Shown piece by piece: positions 1 to 5,670 of a stretch of 7,667 bases of DNA. Position 1 is the stretch's first letter. The number at the start of each line of letters is the position of its first letter. Source of the stretch: Cytophagales bacterium (GTDB taxonomy: Bacteria; Bacteroidota; Bacteroidia; Cytophagales; ES-bin-26); the NCBI GenBank assembly GCA_014379925.1, contig JACMKY010000176.1:1-7667 (forward strand), given 5' to 3'. The notes beneath the pieces are model-generated. The model was given only the letters and a program-made list of their open reading frames with translations. It ran no database searches and was not told the DNA's origin. The translations under genes and the position numbers were made by a program.

Positions 1-364
1 AGGCGTCCATGGTGGCTTCGATCTCCGGGTTGGGGTTGTTGGCCAGCGAATAGGCCATCCCCTCCATGGCTTTGTAGACGTCCGAATCGTCGAAGAACGT
101 TCCCTCGAACCCGCCCTCTTTTAAGCCGGCGGCTTTCTCAAAGTTTGAGATGCGTTGCGTCGAGTCGCGCATCTGCGCAATGCACGTCGGGAGGGTGGTA
201 CGCGCGTGCGTTCTCAAACGGGAGGCCCAAAAATCGCCCTGGATGTTGACCGAGGTAAACGGCACGGGTTGAAGCGCGTACCCTTGTGCCCACCCCACCA
301 CCGGGAAGTGAAACAACGCCAGCAAGCCAACAACGGCCAGGTTCTTCATTTTTAGCTTGATCAT
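1..364 (-). CDS. GH127 (DUF1680) beta-L-arabinofuranosidase-family enzyme, N-terminal part only
   Basis: The 5' 121 codons of a secreted glycoside hydrolase are visible; the rest lies beyond the left edge. Residues 1-27 form a Sec signal peptide: a basic N-terminus, a hydrophobic core and a likely cleavage after GWAQ. The mature start matches the opening of GH127: a 'PVPFTSVNIQGDFWASRL' strand/helix region, then NFEKAAG (about 74-80), then the family hallmark FDDSDVYKAMEGMAYSL (91-107), which begins the catalytic alpha/alpha barrel. Known GH127 members are retaining beta-L-arabinofuranosidases that use a zinc-bound cysteine; those residues lie in the missing part, so activity cannot be judged here. 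The start is taken as the ATG at 362-364. The ATG at 347-349 (MKNLAVVG) gives an equally good signal peptide and cannot be excluded. The family call is firm; the substrate is inferred from the family. It lies 133 bases downstream of the propeller gene on the same strand. Confidence 0.88.
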   Translation of the reverse strand, partial: MIKLKMKNLAVVGLLALFHFPVVGWAQGYALQPVPFTSVNIQGDFWASRLRTHARTTLPTCIAQMRDSTQRISNFEKAAGLKEGGFEGTFFDDSDVYKAMEGMAYSLANNPNPEIEATMDA

Positions 365-497
365 TTTGGGGGTAAACTTCGGATGGTGTATTTTTTACGG
401 GGCAATGGCGCGGCTACGGGTCTCCGTCGCGGAGCCAGCACCTGACCAGCCAACCCGCCAAGGGTGGGAAACCCCTGGGGGCTAAAAGTTCTAGTAA
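365..497. other. Intergenic gap between propeller gene and GH127 gene
   Basis: This 133-base spacer separates two co-oriented minus-strand genes. It holds a small perfect palindrome (ctccg-tcg-cggag, 422-434) and G/C runs around 459-481, but no stem followed by a T-tract in the minus direction, so I see no intrinsic terminator for the propeller gene. By eye there is no convincing Bacteroidota promoter (TTTG plus TAnnTTTG) ahead of the GH127 start. The spacer is compatible with read-through from the upstream gene, but does not prove it. Confidence 0.4.
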
Positions 498-1661
498 TCA
501 GCGTTTTACTTGTTCAAATACGAATACGCCTTTCTTGTTGCCAATGATGATGTCCACCAGTTTATCCCGGGTAATGTCCTGGGTGACCAGGTGCAAGCCT
601 ACCCCGGAATTGTCATCGATCTGGTGGGGTACCCAGGCGGGTTTTTTGCCCGGTTTATACTCAAACCAGTACAAAACCGAGGGCTCCTCCGCCCCCGGGT
701 CTTTCCCGTTGTGCGCGTAGTACCGCTTGCCGGTAACCAGGTCCGGATGATTGTCCCCGTTGATGTCCACCAAAGCCATTCCGTGCGTCTGGGAGAACGT
801 TTTGCTGATTTCGTGCTGCTTCCAGCTCAGCTCCGCGCCATTCTTCACCCCTTCGTGCCACCAGATGCCGTAGTCGTGCGCCGACGCACTCACCACATCC
901 TGGTCGCGGTCGCCGTCCAGGTCCAGGATGTACATCTGCGAACACTCCTCTCCCAGGCTAACCCGGTGAAATGGCCAGTTCGGCTGCTTGCGGTTGACGG
1001 GCGCTTCCCACCAGCCTTCCCGGGTTACCACGTCGGCCCGGCCATCCAGGTTGATGTCGCCCAACCCCAGCCCGTGCGTGTACATGTGCGTCCCTTGCAG
1101 GCTGTCCGAACTGATGGTGTGCGCGGTCCAGCTGGTGTCTTTTCCGGAGGGGGGACTTACCCAAACTATTTTCTTGTTTTGGGAATCCGCGCAAATCAGG
1201 TCTTGGTTGCCATCGCCGTCCAGGTCGAGGAGCGCGGGCGATTCGTTGCCGACGGAAGGGTATACCAGGTGCGCTTTCCAGTAACCGGCCCGGTTTTTCG
1301 GGTTTTCGTACCACATGGCCGCCTGACCGGGGTAACCGATGCGGATCACATCGATCCAGCCGTCGCGGTTGACATCCAGGCTGTAGTTCAGAAACGTATT
1401 GCTGTAACTGGTAACCGAAAAGGTTTCGCCTTTGGCCAACTCGTGCCGTTTCCAGTTGGGGGCTTCAAACCAGTAGGTCCCGGCCATGACGTCCACCCGT
1501 CCGTCCTTGTTCACGTCACCCACCGTCACCCCTTCGGCAACGAAATCGGTGGTCAGGGTGTGCTTCTTGAAGCGCACCGAATCGGTTGGCTGGGCGTGAC
1601 CGGAAGTACCCAGCAGCGCGCTGCCCACCAGCAGAAGCACCCGCAATTGTGTCGTTACCAT
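498..1661 (-). CDS. Secreted FG-GAP/VCBS-type seven-bladed beta-propeller protein
   Basis: This is a 387-residue exported protein of unknown ligand. Residues 1-24 form a signal peptide (MVTTQLRVLLLVGSALLGTS, cleavage near GHAQ). The mature chain has seven calcium-loop motifs of the DxNxDGxxD type: D49VNKDGRVD, D96VNRDGWID, D146LDGDGNQD, D202INLDGRAD, D247LDGDRDQD, D299INGDNHPD and D362ITRDKLVD. They are spaced 45-63 residues apart. Seven such units at that period fit one complete seven-bladed FG-GAP propeller. The last three loops have lost the loop glycine, so calcium binding there may be weaker. There is no T9SS sorting domain and no transmembrane segment after the signal. The frame stays open to an ATG at 1733, but that would put 24 poor residues ahead of the signal, so the ATG at 1659-1661 is preferred. 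Such proteins often accompany heme-bearing dehydrogenases in Bacteroidota and Planctomycetes. A role in glycan or partner binding is inferred; no catalytic residues are evident. Confidence 0.87.
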   Translation of the reverse strand: MVTTQLRVLLLVGSALLGTSGHAQPTDSVRFKKHTLTTDFVAEGVTVGDVNKDGRVDVMAGTYWFEAPNWKRHELAKGETFSVTSYSNTFLNYSLDVNRDGWIDVIRIGYPGQAAMWYENPKNRAGYWKAHLVYPSVGNESPALLDLDGDGNQDLICADSQNKKIVWVSPPSGKDTSWTAHTISSDSLQGTHMYTHGLGLGDINLDGRADVVTREGWWEAPVNRKQPNWPFHRVSLGEECSQMYILDLDGDRDQDVVSASAHDYGIWWHEGVKNGAELSWKQHEISKTFSQTHGMALVDINGDNHPDLVTGKRYYAHNGKDPGAEEPSVLYWFEYKPGKKPAWVPHQIDDNSGVGLHLVTQDITRDKLVDIIIGNKKGVFVFEQVKR

Positions 1662-1785
1662 TGTTGAGAAGTTAGAATAGAGGTAAAAAGGATTTGATTT
1701 GTGAATGAACCCTTGGGTATCCGTTGCTGGCATGCTGTACTGAATTTCCTTGTCGTTCTTACCAGGCGTGATTACCGAAGCGAAG

Positions 1786-1873
1786 GGCTTCGACCGCAGC
1801 GGCGGACCGTTCCGCTCAGCCTGACAACAAGATGGATCGTTGCTGGTAAGTCAGGCTGAGCGGGGTCGAAGCC
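1786..1873. repeat. REP-like imperfect inverted repeat (24-base right arm, bulged left arm)
   Basis: The right arm, 1850-1873, is continuous. Its inner 14 bases (gtcaggctgagcgg, 1850-1863) pair perfectly with ccgctcagcctgac at 1812-1825. Its outer 10 bases (ggtcgaagcc, 1864-1873) pair perfectly with ggcttcgacc at 1786-1795. The left arm carries 16 extra bases (1796-1811), part of which can form its own mini-hairpin (ccgc-a-gcgg, 1794-1802). The loop is 24 bases (1826-1849). Words such as GTCAGGCTGAGC and GGTCGAAGCC resemble dispersed intergenic palindromes common in bacterial genomes; membership of such a family here is inferred from memory, not from a search. Seven T residues follow the right arm on the plus strand (1874-1880), which looks like an intrinsic terminator in that direction, but no plus-strand gene leads into it. 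In the minus direction, where the genes run, no T-tract follows the stem. Confidence 0.8.
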
Positions 1874-1893
1874 TTTTTTTGAGCAACGATCCA
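1833..1893. repeat. 12-base perfect inverted repeat interlocked with the REP-like hairpin
   Basis: The left arm tggatcgttgct (1833-1844) is the exact reverse complement of agcaacgatcca (1882-1893). The left arm lies inside the loop of the larger hairpin and the right arm lies 8 bases beyond its far stem. The two repeats therefore alternate in order A-B-A'-B'. In a transcript this topology permits either a pseudoknot or two competing helices. Whether it is functional or a by-product of how the element inserted is not known. Confidence 0.75.
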
Positions 1894-2057
1894 CAAGTAA
1901 CTATCCGCTCAGGGATTTATAACAGAATCGACTTTCTCTTCACTGATTACCCTATTAAATGAATGAATTAAGTGCAAAGGTGTTGAGAATTAAACCGGCT
2001 TACACCCCAGATAGTCAGGTCAATGAAAAATACCGACCAACTCAATTGACACTTCAC

Positions 2058-5000
2058 TCATTCTTTTACGCTGAGCAAATACTTGAGCAGGGCATCAAAA
2101 TCGGTTTTGGCGATGGTTTTACCGAAGTGGTCCGGCATCAGGGTGTACTTGGAGACGGTTCGCTGCTTAATCTGATTTTTAGGAACGGTAAACTCCTGAC
2201 CGCCGGGATTGGCAAACACCAGCACTTCGCCTTCTTCCCGCCGGTAGAGGCCGGAGAGGGCCTTGCCGTTTTTGAGCGTGAGGTTGTACATGCGGAAGGC
2301 TTCCGAAATGTTGCCGTTGGGATTGAGGATTTTTTCCGTCAGGGCTTGCTGGCCCCAGCTGCCAATGCCGTTCAGTTGGGGACCGATCATGCCTCCGTTG
2401 CCCGCGATCTGGTGGCACATGCTGCAATGCTGGCCAAACATCCCTTTGCCGGCTTCGATGGTTACCACCGCCGGATCGTAACTCGCCAGGCGGGACTGGA
2501 TCAGCTGGCGGCGGTCTTCACGCCCGGAATTTCCTTTGGTGAGTCCAGCCAGTTCCGGTTGCTGCCTGACCCCGATGTTGGCTTCCAACCGTTCTTTGAC
2601 GGGAAGTTCGGCCAGTACATCCGGATTAAGGTGGCCTTCCCGGGTGGCCTTCAACAAGCGGGCAATCCCGGCCTCCGAACCGGAGAGTACCGTAGCAATG
2701 GCTACCTGCAGATTGCGTCCCGCCTCCGGCAACCCTTTTTCCAGGATGGAAAACACCGTCGGCGAGGGGGATTGTCCCATGGCCAGGGCCAGCTTTTCTT
2801 TCACGGCCGAAAACTCCTCGGGGCGATCAAACACTTCGGCCAACAGCGGAAGGTTGCGTCCGGGCGACGTCATCAGGGCATCGGCCGCGGCCGCCCGGGC
2901 CTTGTGGTCGGCCAGGGGGTTGGAAAGGATTTTTCTCAGGGCCGGTTCCAGTTCGGCGATCCCGTAATCGGCCACAATTTCGGCCGCCTTGGCCTGGCGG
3001 GCGGCGACGTTGCCGCTTCCCTGGTCGGGAATGGCCACCAGGGCGGGTTCAATGGAACCGATGCCGACCGAACCGGCTTTGGTGCTGTCCAACACTTCGA
3101 TGTAACCCAACTGGCCCTGATAATCGCGCAAATCGAACGTTGCCTTCCCCAACCATTCCTCGTAGGACATGAGCGTATCGAATTTTGCGCGGTACTGGGC
3201 CACGATTTGTCCCGTTTTATCCAGCCGGATGCGAACCGAATTCCGGGAGACGCCCACCTTTTTTTCGGTGTTGTACACGTCGTTGTCAAACACGTTCATT
3301 TGCAGGGAGGCGGGCAGTTTGAAAGCCGGCGAACGCAACGCACTCCGGGGAGCGTACCAGTTTATTTCGCTCCCGATCATTTTGAAAGCGGGCTGTTTAT
3401 CGAAGCGAAAATCGGGGTTGACCGTCCAGGGGTCCTGGTAGTCGCCCGCCTTTTCCAGCGGCCGGCTTTTCCAACCGCGGACCTCATCCGGGTCCGTTGA
3501 GAGGTATTCCCGGGCCAGGCTACCTCCCCATTCGCGCATTTTCGGACTCGGTTGACCGCCTTTTTGCGCAATTCCCTGCCGCATCTTTTCGTAGAGGGTG
3601 TGTTGCAGGTCCGGGTCGGTGGGGAATTTACGGCAGATGATGGCAATGGCCTCGTCGAAGCGGTCCGCCGAAACGTACCGGGCGACGTACTCCAGCGCAG
3701 TGACCATTTGCGCCCGCTCCACCTGGTGGGTGGCCAGGTAGTCCAGCGTGAGCGAAGCCGCTGCCGGCAGGGGCACGTCGGGCATCACTTTCATCAGCAC
3801 GCTCAACTCGGCTTCGCTCCAGGATTGCGCCCCGAAACGGCCAATGACTGCCGGGTCTCTCAGGTTGTTGCGCAGGCTGATGAGGGCGGTGTACTTCAGG
3901 TGGGAGTCCTGCTCACCCGCCCGGTGGTAAGCGGCTACCAGGGCCTTCGCGTGGTCAATTTGCGGAAGGTGGCCCAGCACTTCGGTGGCGACGCGCTGCA
4001 CGTGGGGATTGTTGCTGCTCAACGCCTGGATGGCCAGGGCTTGCTGGCCGGCCGGAATGGTTTTCATTTCGGCCAGCACCCGCAAGGCGTGTACCTGCAC
4101 CATCGGGTCGGGGTGGCGCAGGGCCTTTTCCAACGCCTCCGCCGGCAGCGCTTTCAGGCGGTAGCGTATCCACAAGCCCTGGATGTAGGCTTTGCTATCC
4201 GGTCCGGCTTGCATCATCCGCGTGACCGGACCGACGGCTTTTTCCCGGTACCCATCCACGAGTTGGTTGGCGATGTTGAGGCGAATGCTCAGTTGCGGAT
4301 GGTTGAGGTTTTTTACCAGTTCGTCGAGGGAGGCTTGGGACCAGTCTTTGGGAAGCGTATTCTTGGTGGCCTCTCCCCGGTAGGTAATTTTCCAGATCCG
4401 GCCGCTGGTTCGATCCCGGCCCGGGTGATCCAGCGGCACCTCGTAGTGCCCGATGATGCGGTTGTAAAAGTCGGCGACGTACAAAGAACCGTCGGGCCCC
4501 GTTTTGATGTCCACCGGCCGGAACCAGGGATCGGAACTGACCACAAAGTCCGATTGGCGGTGGCTGACCGGGGATGATCCGTTCAACGTCATCGTGTTGC
4601 GGTTGATCCGGGAGGTGACCACGTCGCCGTTGTAGAAACTGTTGCGGTACGCTTCCGGAAATTGCTCTCCCGTGTAGTACACCAACCCGGAAAGGGCGGT
4701 CGAACCCAGTTCGTAACCCATCATCTCGGGCGCAAAACCCATTGCGGGCGCTTTTTTGCCGAAGTGCGGGTATTCCGAACCCTGGATGAGCTGGTAGATG
4801 GGTTTGGAATGGCAGTCCACCGAGTACAGGTATCCCCATTCGTCGAAGGCGTAGCCAAAGGGATTGACCCGGCCGTAGGTCGTCTGTTCCACCCGGCTGC
4901 CATCGGGACGAAACCGAAACGTGTTCCCGGAAACCATCGTGATGGAATCCCCGTCGGTGCCGGCAATGGTCGAGGCGTTGGTAAATCCGTGGCAGGAATG

Positions 5001-5627
5001 GATCCAGCCATCAAAGCCCCGGATCAGGTTGCTCACCATGCCGTGGGTATCCCGGTAACCGAATTCACCCAGCAATACTTTTTTGTCGTCCGCTTTTCCG
5101 TCGCCGTCCCGGTCGGTGAACCGGTACAGGTTCGGAATGCTGTACCCGATGGCACCGTCCGATACGGGCATAATGCCGATGGGAATGTTGAGGTTTTCGG
5201 CAAACGGCGTAAACGCATCCGCGTGGCCATCCCCGTCGCGGTCTTCCAGGATGGTAATCCGGTCTTTTCCCTGGCCGGGAGCGGCGGTCATCGGGTAGTC
5301 CGTCGTGTGCGTCACCCACAACCGGCCGCGCGCATCAAATTCCATGTTGATGGGTTTGCTGATGTCGGGTTCGGAAGCAAAAAGGGTGATTTCGAACCCG
5401 GGCGGCAGTTTGAAAGAAGCCCGCTCCTGCTCCGGGGTCCGGAATTCGGTCGTGCGCACGTGTTCGGCAAACTGGGCACCGGACGGCTCAATCACCGGGT
5501 CCGAGGTCGTAGCCGGGGTGGTGGAGGAAGTAGAAACCGGGGATTGCTGGGGCGTTTTGCATCCCGGGTGGACCGAAAGCAGCAAGCCCAGCAGGCCGGC
5601 CGAAAACTTAACGCGATGAATTACCAT
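2058..5627 (-). CDS. Exported PVC-type dehydrogenase-like protein: propeller, HEAT repeats, beta-sandwich insert, C-terminal cytochrome c
   Basis: This 1189-residue protein has the architecture known as the putative membrane-bound dehydrogenase domain plus the CxxCH heme domain of the Pirellula/Verrucomicrobium type. Residues 1-23 are a signal sequence ending in HPGC; Cys23 could be lipidated, but the lipobox is poor. A Ser/Thr/Pro-rich linker (28-50) follows. Residues 70-417 form a sugar-dehydrogenase-like propeller with two calcium loops (D129RDGDGHAD, D172RDGDGKAD), the THGMVSNLIRGFDGWIH stretch (194-210), VNPFGYAFDEWGYLY (254-268) and a terminal GRIWKITYRG (409-418). HEAT-like helices fill about 430-650 and 875-1010. 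Between them, about 740-866, is a probable beta-sandwich. The C-terminal heme domain has C1068-S-M-C-H1072 (bases 2412-2426), with Met1164 (YTLMP) as the likely distal ligand. By analogy with PQQ glucose dehydrogenases it may oxidise a sugar and pass electrons to the respiratory chain; cofactor and substrate are inferred. The start ATG (5625-5627) lies 43 bases after the GH36-like stop, suggesting one operon. Confidence 0.9.
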   Translation of the reverse strand: MVIHRVKFSAGLLGLLLSVHPGCKTPQQSPVSTSSTTPATTSDPVIEPSGAQFAEHVRTTEFRTPEQERASFKLPPGFEITLFASEPDISKPINMEFDARGRLWVTHTTDYPMTAAPGQGKDRITILEDRDGDGHADAFTPFAENLNIPIGIMPVSDGAIGYSIPNLYRFTDRDGDGKADDKKVLLGEFGYRDTHGMVSNLIRGFDGWIHSCHGFTNASTIAGTDGDSITMVSGNTFRFRPDGSRVEQTTYGRVNPFGYAFDEWGYLYSVDCHSKPIYQLIQGSEYPHFGKKAPAMGFAPEMMGYELGSTALSGLVYYTGEQFPEAYRNSFYNGDVVTSRINRNTMTLNGSSPVSHRQSDFVVSSDPWFRPVDIKTGPDGSLYVADFYNRIIGHYEVPLDHPGRDRTSGRIWKITYRGEATKNTLPKDWSQASLDELVKNLNHPQLSIRLNIANQLVDGYREKAVGPVTRMMQAGPDSKAYIQGLWIRYRLKALPAEALEKALRHPDPMVQVHALRVLAEMKTIPAGQQALAIQALSSNNPHVQRVATEVLGHLPQIDHAKALVAAYHRAGEQDSHLKYTALISLRNNLRDPAVIGRFGAQSWSEAELSVLMKVMPDVPLPAAASLTLDYLATHQVERAQMVTALEYVARYVSADRFDEAIAIICRKFPTDPDLQHTLYEKMRQGIAQKGGQPSPKMREWGGSLAREYLSTDPDEVRGWKSRPLEKAGDYQDPWTVNPDFRFDKQPAFKMIGSEINWYAPRSALRSPAFKLPASLQMNVFDNDVYNTEKKVGVSRNSVRIRLDKTGQIVAQYRAKFDTLMSYEEWLGKATFDLRDYQGQLGYIEVLDSTKAGSVGIGSIEPALVAIPDQGSGNVAARQAKAAEIVADYGIAELEPALRKILSNPLADHKARAAAADALMTSPGRNLPLLAEVFDRPEEFSAVKEKLALAMGQSPSPTVFSILEKGLPEAGRNLQVAIATVLSGSEAGIARLLKATREGHLNPDVLAELPVKERLEANIGVRQQPELAGLTKGNSGREDRRQLIQSRLASYDPAVVTIEAGKGMFGQHCSMCHQIAGNGGMIGPQLNGIGSWGQQALTEKILNPNGNISEAFRMYNLTLKNGKALSGLYRREEGEVLVFANPGGQEFTVPKNQIKQRTVSKYTLMPDHFGKTIAKTDFDALLKYLLSVKE

Positions 5628-5643
5628 GGCTGGAATAGAATGC

Positions 5644-5665
5644 TGAAGTGTTTAAATGAAGTGTT
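5644..5665. repeat. Short direct repeat in the GH36-dehydrogenase spacer
   Basis: The 9-base word tgaagtgtt occurs at 5644-5652 and again at 5657-5665, a 13-base period, inside the 43-base spacer just ahead of the dehydrogenase start. It could be a tandem binding site or simply local slippage. No function is claimed. Confidence 0.4.
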
Positions 5666-5670
5666 CAACG

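Larger units (their letters stand above)
1662..2057. other. 396-base intergenic region between dehydrogenase and propeller genes
   Basis: This is the only long gene-free stretch in the window. Its middle (about 1781-1893) is a structured repeat element, described in separate entries. The flanks are AT-richer: 1900-2057 lies just after the dehydrogenase stop codon, and 1662-1780 leads into the propeller gene. I found no tRNA, small ORF with a credible start, or transposase remnant. No clear TTTG/TAnnTTTG promoter was visible in the minus direction, though the length and base composition would allow a separate promoter for the propeller gene. A 9-base direct repeat (cgttgctgg) occurs at 1722-1730 and 1838-1846 and may be chance. 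The 8-mer ccgctcag from the repeat element recurs at 1905-1912. Confidence 0.6.

Noticed and set aside
422..434. Small palindrome ctccg-tcg-cggag as terminator or operator
   Set aside because: The five-base stem has no adjacent T-tract in the minus direction and is short enough to occur by chance.
1662..1733. ATG at 1733 as the start of the propeller gene
   Set aside because: It would add 24 residues with no signal-peptide character ahead of a good signal sequence that begins at the ATG at 1659-1661.
1786..1880. Intrinsic terminator made of the inverted repeat plus T7
   Set aside because: The T-tract is on the plus-strand side, while all genes run on the minus strand; no plus-strand gene leads into it. 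It could only act on antisense transcription, so it is listed as a repeat.
1903..1916. atcc...ggat mini inverted repeat containing the ccgctcag word
   Set aside because: The four-base arms are too short to mean anything alone; the shared 8-mer with the nearby repeat may be a degraded copy or chance.
1959..3500. Long plus-strand reading frame (513 codons) opposite the dehydrogenase gene
   Set aside because: It lies antisense to a strongly recognised protein, has no recognisable domain, and its openness follows from scarce TTA, CTA and TCA codons in the sense gene. Similar antisense frames run opposite the other genes (510-1667, 3552-4577, 4662-5687, 5839-6375, 6400-7002), as expected for such codon use.
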